Shown here one piece after another: positions 21,700-32,945 of a stretch of DNA of 64,000 nucleotides. Position numbers and translations under genes: made by a program. Position 1 is the first letter of the stretch; every line of letters starts with the position of its first letter. The notes beneath the pieces are model-generated. The model saw nothing but the letters and a program-made list of their open reading frames with translations. It ran no database searches and was not told the DNA's origin. The stretch comes from Bremia lactucae (taxonomy: Eukaryota > Oomycota > Peronosporomycetes > Peronosporales > Peronosporaceae): positions 3,443,173 to 3,507,172 of the forward strand of contig NC_090613.1 of assembly GCF_004359215.1 (NCBI RefSeq), given 5' to 3'.

Positions 21700-22310
21700 A
21701 GTTGCTCCAGACACATAATCATTATGTGTCTCTGCACCTGGCGATGAGGTATCCCTCATCACCTTAAAAGTCAAAAGTGACAAATGATATGTCACTTGGA
21801 GCCCTATTGGACTGTGGAGCGTCGAATAACTTCATTCGTCGCCAGTCGCTAGAGGGTCGTGGGCTCAAATATGTTGAGCGCGACATCCCTCTAACGAGGA
21901 TGACGGTGCGTCTAGCGACAGGCGCATCGATAACAGTAATGAAATGTGTAGTGAAATTTCACTACACGTTTAGAGATTTACAGTATAATGATGAGTTCAT
22001 CGTACTGGATTTGGATGACAAGTTTGATGTCATCCTAGGCTTACCTTGGCTCAGAAAATATGAGTCAAGGATCAGCTGGCAGCATCGATCCGTAAAGATG
22101 CCTGCCACTTGTTCATCAGATGACCATCTGATGAACGTCTTTGAGCGTTTACAAGCGTGTGGATGTACTACGAGTGAAAGCGATGGCCTCACTTGTGGTA
22201 CGGTCGTTAGTACGACTGCACAAGGTCATAGTGTGATTACTTTTTCCCTGTGGAGTCAGCTGCCGGCGGCTGTGCGAATGCACAGAAAGCCTCGAAGGTC
22301 CACCACTTGA
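21700..22310 (+). pseudogene. Aspartic protease region of element B
   Basis: The frame 21777-22310 carries ALLDCGASNNFIRRQSLEGR and DVILGLPWLRK, matching element A almost residue for residue. From about 21940 onward the nucleotide match to A rises to about 99%. Confidence 0.75.
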
Positions 22311-22879
22311 ATAAGTCGAGTGGGTTGAGACATAAATGTACGCCTAGCGGGCGACATTCAAGGAAAATACCGGTAATCCAAATTGGACACAACGATAATC
22401 CTAGGTCGAGGAGATAGTCGACCGTAGAGGACCCGACTGTAATAGCGCAACCGAAAGATGTTGAGGGAATAAGACACGTACTTGAGGAGAAATTTCCACA
22501 AATAGTTAATGCTGAAGTGACTAGACTTCAGCATTGCGAGGGATTGATCCCTCCGCAGCCTGTGGATAAATCCCAGGAAGAAACCGTGACATTGAATGTC
22601 TTGGTTAATGACGGATTAAAAGTAGGCGCTTATACTCTTAATCTGTATGCGAATCCGAAATTAACTTCGGAGATAACTCAAATACCAACCCTAGATCCCA
22701 AGCGGTTCTTGAGAGATCTGCATAGTGGTAGAATCAAGCAAATCTGCGTACACGTCACAGAGGACGAATAAGTAACCGATATACGGTCAGCAGTTTGTTT
22801 TTGCAGAGAACGAACGGGTTCTCAGCAGCTCATCGATGGACGAAAGTGTCCACGATGGGAAGACTCGGATTGAGAAATA

Positions 22880-23930
22880 TACACTTCAATCCTGGGAGTC
22901 ACTCAAAATAAATCTTTTATACAAGGATTTGATTGAATTATTTATGGGATGTATTCCCTGAAAGGCTCCATGCGAGTTGCCTAAGGATAAAGGCACTCGA
23001 CATGAGATCGAGCTCAAATCGGGCTCGAAGTATTGTGTCATGAAGCAGTGGCCACTGCCTCGTGAAAAAGTACTTGCAATCGACACATTCTTTGTCGATC
23101 AATTAAAAGCGGGTCATTAGAGGGCGTCAACCTATCCAATAGTTCTCCGACCTTCCGTGTGCGAAAGGCCTCAGGAGGGTGGTGGATAGTGCACGCATTC
23201 AATATAATGAATGCTGCAACAATACCGGCTCAAATGCCGATACCTAGAAAAGACGTAATAATAGATGGTATGTCTTAGAGTACCATCTTTTTGTCTATAG
23301 ATCTGATGGATGGATTTTATCAGATCCTTATGCGTGAATGGGAGATCACGTACACAGCAGTGAGCACTCCCAGCGGGATGCTCTGAGAAGGGCTTGTAAT
23401 GTCACAGGGGCTTAGCAAAGCTCCTGCAACATTCAGCAGATGCGTAACAAATCTGTTGAGACAGGTTTTTGACAATACATTCATTTATAGCCGGGCCGAC
23501 GAAAAGACGGACGTGAAAGTTCATAAAACTTACAGTCGTCAGGTTCTTACACATATGCAAAAGCATAAGTTGTACGCAAATCTCAAGAAGTGTATATATT
23601 AGCTGATAGCGAAATACGAAATACCTTTTCGGTGCATCGTCGGTAAACCCGGCGTGCGCCCTGATCCCGAAAAGATCAAGGCAATTACCGATTGGCCAGT
23701 TCCAGTCGATGTCAAGGGACTTAGAAAGTTACTTGGATTAGCGGCGTACTTGCATAAAGTACTCCCGCAATTATGCCGAGATGACAGTTCATCTCTCTCG
23801 TCTCTTGATAAAGAGGAGAATTGGCGATGAAACGCTGATTGCTAGCGTTCCTTTGAAGGTATCAAGCAAAGCTTGATGCAATCGCCCATCTTGGCGATTG
23901 CAGATCAAGACAGACCATTCCATGTGGTCT
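22880..23930 (+). pseudogene. Reverse transcriptase of element B (inactivated)
   Basis: Same RT blocks as element A, including GLSKAPATFSRCV (23409-23450) and the connection segment (23655-23700). The same lesions are present: TGA for the conserved Trp near 23382, a deletion before the catalytic box, and VFDN (23469-23480) in place of the catalytic Y-F-D-D. A single-base insertion near 23757 (compare A at 6190) shifts the frame before RNase H. Confidence 0.8.
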
Positions 23931-24290
23931 GTGACGCCAGTGATTTCGCAATGAGCTGTGCGTTGATGCAATACGCTACTGACGGCGCGGAGCGCATTCG
24001 TCTGTTATCAATCGCGTCAGCTGCAACCGGCTGAACGCAACTACCTAGAGCATGATAAGGAACTCCTTGCCATGTAATATGCACTGGCTAAGTTTGGAGT
24101 CTATCTCCGAGAAATTAGACCGTTCATCGTATATACGGACCATGCGTCATTACGCACGGTTGTAAATAGCCCGCACATCTCGCAAAGAATGGCGAGGTGG
24201 CTATCCTTTTTCGCGGAGTATAATTTTTCCGTGGAATATAAACTAGGACGACTTACTGTTGTCGCTGTTGCGTAATCAAACCGAGCAGAT
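23931..24290 (+). pseudogene. RNase H of element B
   Basis: Reads VCDASDFAMSCALMQYATDG, and after frameshifts YTDHASLRTVVNSPHISQRMARW. These are the expected RNase H acidic motifs. This segment is absent from element A. Confidence 0.65.
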
Positions 24291-24479
24291 TTCTAGCCGG
24301 CAGCGCATTCCAACAGTGGACATAATTCCACTGTTGCAACACTCACTTCAAGTGTTCCGTCATCAACCTTGTTTGATGACACAAAAGAAAGCCTACGCGG
24401 ACGATAAGGACCTTCTGCATTTAATGTATCATCTGATGAATTCATCTGATTAATCTTTTAAAGATTACCGTCTTTATAT

Positions 24480-25770
24480 CGATCGTCATCGGATCGATAC
24501 ACAACACGTGACGGCTTATTGTATTACACAGCCGTTGACGGCGACACTCCACGTGTCGTCAATATTTTGCGCTTGCGCATCATGTATGAGTGTCACGATG
24601 CACCAACAAGAGGGCATCCTGGACGTGAGAAAACTTATTTCACAGTAAGTCGCGGCTTTTGCTGGCCCCGCCAGTATCAGTTCATGTGCGAGTACATTCG
24701 TGCTTGCGAGGTATGTCAACGGGTGAAGCCCTTCGTCCCGTGAACCTCTCCAACCTCTACCATTTCTGGTAGAGTGTTGGCAGTCGGTATCTATGGACTT
24801 CGGCTTCGGATTTGCCGAATAAGACGATCTCAAAAACAATAGAATGCTTGTTTTGCAGACAGATTCAGCAAGATGGTACATCTTGCTGCAGTACCAGAGT
24901 CGATCACGGCTCCGGGCTGTGCCCGTCACTTTATTGACACGACACGGTATTCAACTCCAGGGTTACCCGTAAACTGGTCTCGGATAGATTTCAACGGTTT
25001 ACGGCAAAGTTTTGTCAATCCGTGTTCCGATCTCTCGGAACGCGGCTGACTATGTCAACTTCTGATCATCTAGAGACAGGTGGTCAGATGGGACGCGTAA
25101 ATCGCGTCCCCGAAGGGATACTTCGAGGTTACGTCCAGTCGTATCCGAATTGGAGCGATTTTTTACCGTGGTCGAATTCGCCATCAATAATTCGGACCAT
25201 GCGTCTACAACGCAAACACCGTTCTTCGTGAATGGCTTACGCCATCCACGGATACCCATCAAATTAGAGGGACTGGCTCATGCTCATCACGCGTCGTAGT
25301 TTTCAACGACGCGAATGATGTCGATGTTGAAGCAATCGACATCGAAGATGAGAAAAATCTCATGGCAGTGCGCACATAGCGCACTGAAAAAGACAAAACA
25401 AATGAGTCAGCAGGGGAATTTCTGCTTGCTCAAATCAGTAATCCGTTTCGTAGAAGATTCCATTGCTAACGCAGTGGACCGTCAGAAACGCAGACAAACA
25501 TGGAAGAGCAAACGTTCTTTCAATTAACATTAAGGACCTAGTACTACTCTATACGGTAAACTTACCTAAGTGTGTGGTCATTAGTGTGGGTAGCAGTAAA
25601 CTACAACCCAAGTTCGTTGGGCCTTTCCGTGTACTGCATGCATCGCAGAGGCAATGCGTACACAATAGAATTTCCACGTAGGATGCGAATGCATCCTACG
25701 TTTTACGTTGGTCGGCTCCGCCCGTACTATCAGTACGCGGTCTCTTCCGAGGACGTATCTGGCCACCCTT
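24480..25770 (+). pseudogene. Integrase of element B
   Basis: Zinc-binding remnant (RACEVCQRVKP near 24700-24735), core motifs in shifting frames, and the GPY/F module (KFVGPFRVLH, HPTFYVGRLRPYYQY at 25605-25740). Identity to A here is visibly lower (about 85% by eye) than in the RT tract. Confidence 0.7.
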
Positions 25771-26139
25771 TTCAAGAATCCCTAAGAGATTCTTGTGGTC
25801 ACAAACCAAAGTCTCATGTTAAATCTGGAGATATTCATGCCGGGTCCGAAGATCCTCGAAACTGCGATGAGCGGAAGACAGCTCATCACGACGAGCGTGA
25901 TTTTTCCATTCGTAATATAACATGGAGTTAGCACTCTTCGAACGGTCTTCCAACCGCTCGATATGGTGAGCCTGCACCCGTCTGCTCTAATGAGCAACGC
26001 AAACCGCACTCGTGATCAAGTCCCTCCTACAAATCATGGAGGAAGCGATCAAGTTTGTCGATCTTCGACTCTAGATCCGACACAGGGGTCGGATCTAATT
26101 TTCCCTCCTCCACCACAACCATTGGTGGATTCCCACGAG

Positions 26140-26330
26140 TGTCAACGTTTCCTTGTGGAACGTATACAAAACCACCGCGATGTGAAGGGGCAGCAAACGA
26201 GTTAACTTGTTCGCTGGCGCGGTAATCCACCTTCACATGATAGCAGGGAGCATCATTCCAAGCTGGTTGCTGACGTTGAGGGCCTCGTCCGTCAGTATGA
26301 CGAGATCCATCCGATATGTCAGAAGGTCCA
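26140..26330 (+). pseudogene. Chromodomain of element B
   Basis: Reads CQRFLVERI, NHRDVKGQQTS, stop, LVRWRGNPPSHDS and VRQYDEIHP. It matches the chromodomain of A but retains the Trp-Arg-Gly-x-Pro-Pro segment. One in-frame TAA. Confidence 0.7.
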
Positions 26331-26419
26331 TCGGAAAGCTCGCGCCCCTGGCGCTTATAAATCGATTGCAGAGCGTCAATCGCATAGCGCATCTTGATAG
26401 AGATGCGAGCCCTTCCCTA

Positions 26420-27310
26420 GGGCGAAGAAAGAGAATAAACATCCCCTTTCACTCGCTTCGTGTTGTCAACACAACACGGCCAGGGATCACCCCACGTGAG
26501 GCATGGATGTCCTGCCTCACGTGACAACCGATGCAATTTATACCTTACAGCGGTTGAAGTTCTCTTCTCAAACTTTACGCGAATCGCGTTACGTCTTTGA
26601 AGCCAGGCTTCGCATCCAATGCCTTTGACATTGCGAATGAACGCGGTGCAGGCTTGTATAAGCGAGAATTTACTTTGCTTATTAATGCCACGATACCATC
26701 GATGCTTAAAAGAAGCATCGAGAAAAAAATATTCCTCAGCGCGAACATTCTTCGCGTTGGGATCAAGGCCATGTAGCTTTGTCGTAATAAATAAGGGACA
26801 TTTATTGTGAGGAGTAGTCTCTCCAGACAAGCTATTAATTAGCTGTTCGGGCAAAAGCCACGGCTTTCACTCAGGGGCTCGACGAGATGTTTTAGTGTAT
26901 ACGATCCCCTGTGTGGGTTCCACTGAAGCAGCTATACCACAAGAACTTTTATTACGATGAATTTCGCCTTCGTCATTACCACGCTCCGAAATATGTGCGT
27001 GGTGACGGAACTTGAGACGGTGCTGGCGATGAGAAATCATTCTCATCGTCGGAACCGAACATGCTGTAGCTTCCGACTCGCATTCGTAGTCAACCTCCAA
27101 AGAAGGGTCGCATTGACGTGGTGTATCACCACGTGCACCCGCAACATTTAGAGTTGCGGGAGAAGATAACAATACGCAGACGGAACGTCTTCGCAAGAGA
27201 CAATAATGCGTCGCCCGCGGCTGCATGAACCGCAGCCAAAGGCGCCGCACTATTCGCATATCGCATGGACTTGTTAACCATGCGATATAATTAAAAATGA
27301 TCGTTCTGAC
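26420..27310 (-). pseudogene. Antisense piece of a D-like pol inside element B
   Basis: The minus-strand frame 27313-26417 is open except for one TGA at 26867. It contains KPWLLPEQLINSLSGETTPHNK (26866-26800), which aligns with KPWLLPERLINSLSGEATPHNK on the minus strand of element D (13073-13008). The sequence between chromodomain and polypurine tract is therefore derived from another gypsy lineage in reverse orientation. The rest of the frame is unrecognised. Not an autonomous gene. Confidence 0.6.
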
Positions 27311-27384
27311 CAATCAACATCGTTTTAACAAAGTGGTCTTATAGTGTCCAAACTCCCCAATGACAGTCAGATTGATTGTCTTTT

Positions 27385-27394
27385 AAGGGAGGGG
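27385..27394 (+). promoter_or_regulatory. Polypurine tract of element B
   Basis: AAGGGAGGGG, three bases before the 3' LTR, is the expected plus-strand priming site. The same tract is found in reverse complement at 1504-1513. Confidence 0.75.
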
Positions 27395-27397
27395 TGA

Positions 27398-27826
27398 TGT
27401 AACGGGGTATATCGTTACATAAAATTAATACGTAAAGGCTTTTAATTAATATATCATCTAAAAGGTAGAGAATATTTGGAGAATATTACTTTACATGGCA
27501 ATATTCTAAAAGCTTATCCTTGGTAGATATAGACCATTATATCTACTTTCTCCGCGGTCCAGTCAGCGCTGGACGCGCGCAAAAAGAAAGACAGATAAGA
27601 CTTTATTACATGTTTGTGTTAGTTTATAATTGAGTTAATATTAAGTAGATAGAACAGAAGAACTTAATTATAAAAATACAGTTTTTAATTAGCCCTGTCT
27701 TTAAAGCAAGTGTTTTAAAGAGTCTTTTGCACGTACTAGTGTACGTGACGTGGGGCACCACTCGCACTGAGGTAGTGCGAAGTGGACTTGTACTGAAGCA
27801 GTACAAGTCAGTAGTGCCCCGTTACA
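27398..27826 (+). repeat. 3' LTR of element B
   Basis: 429-bp LTR from TGTAACGGGG to CCCCGTTACA, clearly homologous to 20090-20527 with several small indels and substitutions. Confidence 0.85.
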
Positions 27827-28053
27827 AAAGAGACCAAGGCCTCGTGGATTTTTGCTGCGTAATGCTCGACTTAATCAGTAAAACTTTAAATTTAAAAAAG
27901 ACTATACAAATTGCCTTCGTATCTGTCATGTCAACCTTCACTTTATTACCTCTAAGAAAGGTTAGCTATTATAAAAAACGAAAAATACTGGATGTGCTCA
28001 ATCGAAAGTATTATCCGAATAGACTCCACGTAACGACCAAAGCGTTTATTGGG

Positions 28054-29386
28054 CTACCCGTTGTACAAGCTACGTAAACGTACAACGCCTTTGCGAATGA
28101 GGTACTCGTTAAGTCGACGTACTCGATCAATCAAAACTGTCGTTTCCGTGCCGTTGCGTAGCGAGACTACTAATTCACGGCGCGTCTTTCGCACAGCCGT
28201 CACTTTCACGAGTTCACCTTCACGTGAGAACCCGCACATTGAATCAGGACAGCACCAAACCATGTCTCCTGGATGAATAACTTCTGTTGCTCTAATGTAA
28301 CGTGGCCACGTTAGGACAATCGCGTGGAGCTTACCATGATATCCACGGCGTTTGCCATGATGATCAAATTTGGAATACTCGGCCGCTATTTGCAAAGGCA
28401 GATTGATCCCTGAAAGCCCAGACACTGGTGCGAAATCTTCACTGCTCACAAGCTGCGATGCTACTGAAGTCATAGGATTATATGACCCTTTCTTGTCTTC
28501 TTCCTCAATTTCTTCGTCTTCGTCTAACAGGCACTCACTTTCCGTATCACTATCATTTTGATTTTCTCGATCCATACGAACTTCTCGTCTCGAAAATTCA
28601 TGTGAACTTTCGGCATCGTCAATGTTTTTGTGCTAGTCCAATTGTAGAAATTAGTGCTATGGTAAACAAAAATTGCAAGTCATCAGATTCCTTTCACACC
28701 GTTTGGATGCTAGCATCTTTCCATTCTATTGTATCTTCGTCATCCGAAGCAAAGCCATCGAACTGTTGCAATTTTCTTTTGGATCCAAGCTTATTCACAA
28801 CAATTTTTTTTTAAAAAAAATAATAAATCGAGCCACAATTTTATCAACCAACCGTACCATTTTTGAAAATATAGACGAGGTCGTGGACGGTGCAGCATTT
28901 GGCTACATTCGAAAAAAGTACAAGTGAGTTTTGCTTATTCGTCACTTATAGTTTATAGTGACAATTACCAATTGAGCACTCGGTCGACCAGCCATTTGCG
29001 CTGATAGACTTTCCGACTCATCCGAAGAACAAGAAGACGATGAGCTCAACGGTACCGAAAGCTTGCTATCTCCATCGAGTGTTTGAGTAATGCTCGCACT
29101 TGATGCATTTGGTAGGTGTATCGCTGAAGAATTAGTGGCGTTCTCCTCGATCGTTGCACTGGATATTTTTCCTGTGTAGAGTTGCAGCTTTTCCTGCCAT
29201 TTCTACAAATATTGCAATAGGAATTGTAGTCTAGATGGACTGTTAGCGAAGGTTCACACCAACCTTCTGTAACTCGTTGATGTCAGCTTTTGAGCACTCG
29301 TGACTTGCTTCGCGATAGGATTGGCACACGCGCTGAATCACTCGCGCATAGAGTGCCTCGACCATGCTCTCCATTTTCAAAGACAT
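28054..29386 (-). CDS. TFIIA large-subunit-like protein, five exons
   Basis: Exons on the minus strand: 29386-29264, 29202-28969, 28902-28858, 28789-28700, 28632-28054. All introns (43-68 bp) are GT-AG and in phase 0, giving 356 residues. The N-terminus VEALYARVIQRVCQ...INELQKKWQEKL (9-47) matches the conserved helical domain of the TFIIA alpha/beta subunit (LYxxVIxxV...ELxxxWxxKL), and the residues joined across the first intron fit the family alignment. A Ser-rich spacer and acidic segments (DDEDTIEW, LLDEDEEIEEED) follow, as in TFIIA. The C-terminus is not a recognisable TFIIA beta-barrel: it ends with a domain containing HPGDMVWCC and VRKTRRELVVSLRNG, and no DNA-binding KDG...NGRDY motif. 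The first donor (GTTGGT) is weak. The exon chain is well supported; the family name rests on the N-terminus only. Confidence 0.55.
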
Positions 29387-30115
29387 TTATCTTTTTTTTC
29401 ACTTAAGTACGTAACATACATTCATGAAAAAGCTGTGTATTATTGACAAACGAAATTATTTATTTGGCAAATGATTAAGGCTTGAATCAAGCACGGGATC
29501 GCTAAAGCACTTTGAATCGTTTCTTTATTGACGTATTTTGTTTGGGTTGCCGTTGTGAAAGTCACGAGTTCGCTAACATAAATAAAAACCACGTCAGAAA
29601 TGTGCCATTCGTCGATACATTCTGATACGTACACGCTCGTCGGCGGCTATGACGTAATAAAGACCAAATGGGATAAGGCCCCAGGCGGCCATCGACACAA
29701 AGAGCTTGTTATTAAACTGAAAGCGCTTTTCCGAGTCTCCGCGCCAATTATTCCAGTTCTAAAGAGTATCACAATTAAGTCCAATTAGAACGAGGTTAGC
29801 AACGCTTAAAATTAACAAGTAGATCAAAAGACGCACCTCAATGTGCCTATTCTTTGTAAGGGAACCCCCAAAACGGCACTGAACCGGACGCTTATAAAAC
29901 GAGCACGTTAAGGGAGCCGCGCGGCGCATGGTCGGACCGAGCATCGAGATTAGCAATATTTTATGTCGTGGCAAAAACGGAAAACTAATGGTGGCGATTC
30001 GTCAAAAATTGGAAAGCTTGTGATGGTGATTGGTCAATTCAAGCCAATGACATTGTGTATTGAAAACGTCAGTGAGCAGTTATCACAACTTCCATTCGAC
30101 CCCCTGGTGCTTAAA
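29387..30115. other. Divergent intergenic region between the TFIIA-like gene and SDHC
   Basis: Holds the promoters of two divergent genes. An ATTGG and a CCAAT (30031-30050) lie 65-85 bases before the SDHC start. A frame open upstream of the SDHC ATG (from 29963) is considered noncoding. Confidence 0.4.
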
Positions 30116-30616
30116 ATGAGCCTACAGTGCGTGAGCAAGAAGTTGGCCTCGCATGCCGTTGCACCCACGCTCGCACGCGGTGTCACAACTAATACCTATT
30201 CAGCTAAGCAAGCGGCCCTAGGACGTCCAATTTCGCCGCATGTGGAAATCTACAAGTTTCCCGTGACGGCGATTTCGTCGATCGCAAATCGGTTTTCGGC
30301 CATGGGCATATCTGCCGCTTTTGTGGGCGGGAGTGCGCTAGCATTACTGGGTGCTGACGTCCCCGCCCTCATTTATTCGGCTCAAAATAATATTCCTTTG
30401 TTTGCGCCAATCTCCAAGGCGCTTGTTGCGTTTCCCGTCAGTTACCACATGCTTAGCGGGTTGCGCCAAAGCCTCTGGGATTACAAGCCCGAGCTCATTA
30501 ACAACGTCGATGGGCCGACGAGCTCCTACGCCCTCTTTGTAGCGTCGGGGATTATAACGGTTGGCGCTGCTGCCTACACGATAAAGGCGCCGGAGGACAA
30601 GGAGACCGACCAATAG
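30116..30616 (+). CDS. sdhC: Succinate dehydrogenase cytochrome b560 subunit (complex II, SDHC)
   Basis: 166-residue single-exon protein. Membrane anchor of mitochondrial succinate dehydrogenase; with SDHD it binds haem b and ubiquinone. The N-terminal 37 residues (MSLQCVSKKLASHAVAPTLAR...) are basic and lack acids, as expected of a mitochondrial targeting peptide. RPISPHVEIYKFPVTAISSIANR (37-59) is the family signature with the quinone-site Ser and Arg, and YHMLSGLRQSLWD (110-122) contains the haem-ligand His111 and Arg117. Three hydrophobic segments lie at about 62-82, 93-112 and 136-155. The frame is open upstream to 29963, but the ATG at 30116 (context AAAATGA) yields the targeting peptide and normal length. 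Neighbours are unrelated housekeeping genes. Confidence 0.93.
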   Translation: MSLQCVSKKLASHAVAPTLARGVTTNTYSAKQAALGRPISPHVEIYKFPVTAISSIANRFSAMGISAAFVGGSALALLGADVPALIYSAQNNIPLFAPISKALVAFPVSYHMLSGLRQSLWDYKPELINNVDGPTSSYALFVASGIITVGAAAYTIKAPEDKETDQ

Positions 30617-30924
30617 CTAACTAATGCGATGAGGCCGGTTGTGGAGTTTAACTTTGTTACGGGGCCCTAGCCTGCTTTATTCCTTCGGGTTTAATTCATT
30701 ATAATAAACAAAAACACTTTACAATAAACTTGAGCGAAAAGAACATTCTCAACACATAGTCGAATAGTTTTTCTCTAAATCGAGCACTCGCTAATCTTTT
30801 TGGAGAGAATGACGACAGTCCATGGGTAACGACCGCTCCTGCGCCATTTCCCTTACAGGCTTCACCTAGCAAGAAAGTGCATTGATTGTTATGTCTGATT
30901 GCACAAATTCAAAACTAGGGCGCC
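30617..30924. other. Intergenic, SDHC 3' flank
   Basis: No gene seen. AT-rich sequence after the stop (about 30690-30730) is the likely polyadenylation region. Confidence 0.4.
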
Positions 30925-31125
30925 ATGACGTCTCATAAACACAAATCTTCTATCTCGCGTGCGAGAATGCGAGAACTTAGAGCGCAAGAAACTTTAGTCG
31001 ATGCTAAATATTATTACCCATCCTTCCGAAAATTAACTAATGCGAAGCCTCTCCGATGTGGCTTCCGATTGGAAGAATCCACGGTCTCAATCTTGCGCAA
31101 AGTGGCGCCATCAGATGAGCCCTAG
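30925..31125 (+). CDS. Small uncharacterised ORF, 66 residues
   Basis: ATG in a good context (GCCATGA). The first half is basic and Ser/Arg-rich (MTSHKHKSSISRARMRELRA), and the product has no hydrophobic segment. No family recognised. It sits between SDHC and the zinc-finger gene with about 300 and 450 bases of flank, leaving room for a real gene, but the length is compatible with chance. Confidence 0.25.
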   Translation: MTSHKHKSSISRARMRELRAQETLVDAKYYYPSFRKLTNAKPLRCGFRLEESTVSILRKVAPSDEP

Positions 31126-31547
31126 GTAGTCACACAGCCGACGCACGCGAGCGCTTGCTAATCAAAGTGCTTACTTTATGGTAATTCCTTTTCTAATTGT
31201 AGGAAGTTCCGCTTGAATATTAGTGTCCAACATACTATGGTGGTCGCACGAGTGATAGAATCGGCAGATCTTTGATAAAAGTATGATATCATTAAGACTC
31301 TTTACGATAGTGGATGCAAAAAACGCTCACGCCTATAGCTTTCACGTCGCTAGATTCTGTTCAAATTTTCATATTGTTGCAGTATAATTGACGATATTTT
31401 CAATACAAGCATCTGTATGAGTCATAGAAGAGCTACTATGCGCTAGGTTTAGCCATCTTAAGATTGGTGGTGCAATGGGTAACAGGCCTCGTCACAAAGA
31501 GTACATTTTTTGTATGATTACTTTAAACCCCGCATGCTGAGTGATCA

Positions 31548-31561
31548 CCATTCTCCAACTT
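31548..31561 (+). promoter_or_regulatory. Initiator-like element before the zinc-finger gene
   Basis: CCATTCTCCAACTT matches the core of the oomycete initiator (TCATTYYNCAWTTT) at 12 of 14 positions and lies 16-29 bases before the ATG at 31578, rather close for a typical leader. Confidence 0.35.
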
Positions 31562-31577
31562 AGCGTTGAAGGCACAG

Positions 31578-32336
31578 ATGCCTCGCCTACATAAACAAAT
31601 ACAACAATCAATGAAGATGTCGACCCACGTGAACTACTTCGTTTCGACCATTGCCCCTCACCTGGCGTCCGAGGCTTCGAAACCTAGTGCGTTCCCAATC
31701 ATTTGTAACACAAGCACGGCACTCGCCCCCCTCTTGAATTTCCAATGCGGCGAGTGTGCGCGGCGATTTTCACGCCGCTATGCGCTGCAAGAGCATCTCG
31801 CGACACACACGGGTGAAAAAGCCTACAAATGCCCCGCGCCCAACTGTGGCAAGCGCTTTACCACAACCAGCAATTTGGCGCGTCATCGCCGCGTTCACGG
31901 TGGCGAGCTACTGCCACTTGCATGCCCCGCCCTTGCGTGCTCAAAAACATTTACCACACAGCATAAATTGCAGCGCCACATGCGCGTGCACATGCATCCA
32001 CCTGCGCGTCGCTGCAGTTTTGCGGACTGCGCCAAGACTTTCAGTTCGGCAGGCAATTTGAATCGCCATATGCGCAACCAGCATTTACGTTTCGGACACC
32101 CGCTGGCCATTGAAGCCGACAGATTAGAGCAGTCGCTCGTTTGCGTGAACGCTGGCCGCTTTAAAAAAAAATCCTGGACGGGCAGCAGCAGTCCTACATG
32201 TGTAACGGTGGGAGTTGCCGTTGGTGTCGAGACTTTACAGCAAGACACTGATCGCGGCCATTATGTTTCCGACAAGGAGCTTCTGGAAGTGCTCTCGTGC
32301 TTACTTGACGATGACAAGACCGATCAAGCTAATTAG
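31578..32336 (+). CDS. C2H2 zinc-finger protein with four fingers
   Basis: 252 residues, single exon. Four consecutive C2H2 fingers at about 54-169: FQCGECARRF...HLATH, YKCPAPNCGKRF...HRRVH, LACPALACSKTF...HMRVH and RRCSFADCAKTF...HMRNQH. The first linker is the classical THTGEKAYKC. The spacing CX4C in fingers 2-4 is that of TFIIIA-like DNA-binding fingers. The N-terminus (about 50 residues) is unrecognised. The C-terminus ends in an acidic stretch (LLEVLSCLLDDDKTD) that could be an activation or interaction segment. Probable sequence-specific DNA-binding regulator; target unknown. The frame is open four codons upstream (TTG), but the first ATG is 31578; ATGs at 31611 and 31617 are alternatives. 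Confidence 0.85.
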   Translation: MPRLHKQIQQSMKMSTHVNYFVSTIAPHLASEASKPSAFPIICNTSTALAPLLNFQCGECARRFSRRYALQEHLATHTGEKAYKCPAPNCGKRFTTTSNLARHRRVHGGELLPLACPALACSKTFTTQHKLQRHMRVHMHPPARRCSFADCAKTFSSAGNLNRHMRNQHLRFGHPLAIEADRLEQSLVCVNAGRFKKKSWTGSSSPTCVTVGVAVGVETLQQDTDRGHYVSDKELLEVLSCLLDDDKTDQAN

Positions 32337-32945
32337 CGGTAGTTACATTTTTACGTAATTCTCGATGCTTTATTCGTAGCTTTAAGTAATTATTCGAATG
32401 AGAAAATATTTAGAATCGAACTTGTCTCAAAGGCCGACTATATTTTATTTTTTAGTAGAGCTCTAACAGTGGCGTAGCGTATTACTAGCCAAAAAAAAAT
32501 AAATCATCAGTAGAGATAATATTTTAAATTTGCTTGCTTATTATTTGAAATTGTTCTCTTAATCATTGAAGGCAGTTTATAGACAAACATGTTCAAACAT
32601 ATTTAAACAATTTGTATAGATTTTTGCTCACTGGTTATGCCTTTTCATGATTTTTTTTGCTTAAAACTAATCTGTGAAATTTCTAAAGTTTGTGTGCTTT
32701 TCTTTCAATTTCAACTACTTTATGATCTGAGTGAGTGGGAAACGTTCGTCAAATGCGTTTTATTCGTTTTGGAGTACGACAAGAAATAGAGACAAACAAC
32801 TAAATTTAGTTGTTTGGTGCAGATCCGTAAATTAATAAGAATTATGGGACGACAACCCTCGCATATATCCGCTGGTTTAATTATTTTTAGCACTTTGACA
32901 TCAGAAGAATATAGAAATTGAATGGATTTTATTTCATTAAACTGG
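32337..32945. other. Intergenic, AT-rich
   Basis: Poly-A and poly-T rich 3' flank of the zinc-finger gene. No gene, RNA or repeat recognised. Confidence 0.5.

Larger units (their letters stand above)
20090..27826 (+). mobile_element. Ty3/gypsy chromovirus element B, LTR to LTR
   Basis: 7.7-kb element with 5' LTR, primer binding site, gag, protease, RT, RNase H, integrase, chromodomain, an inserted antisense stretch, polypurine tract and 3' LTR. Sister of element A. The five bases flanking each end (ACACG before, AAAGA after) do not match, so no target-site duplication is seen, suggesting recombination between copies. Frames are interrupted in every domain, and the RT active site reads VFDN, as in A. 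Confidence 0.87.

Noticed and set aside
29963..30115. Upstream extension of the SDHC frame by 51 residues.
   Set aside because: The extension looks unlike a mitochondrial presequence, while the internal ATG at 30116 gives a typical one and the normal protein length.
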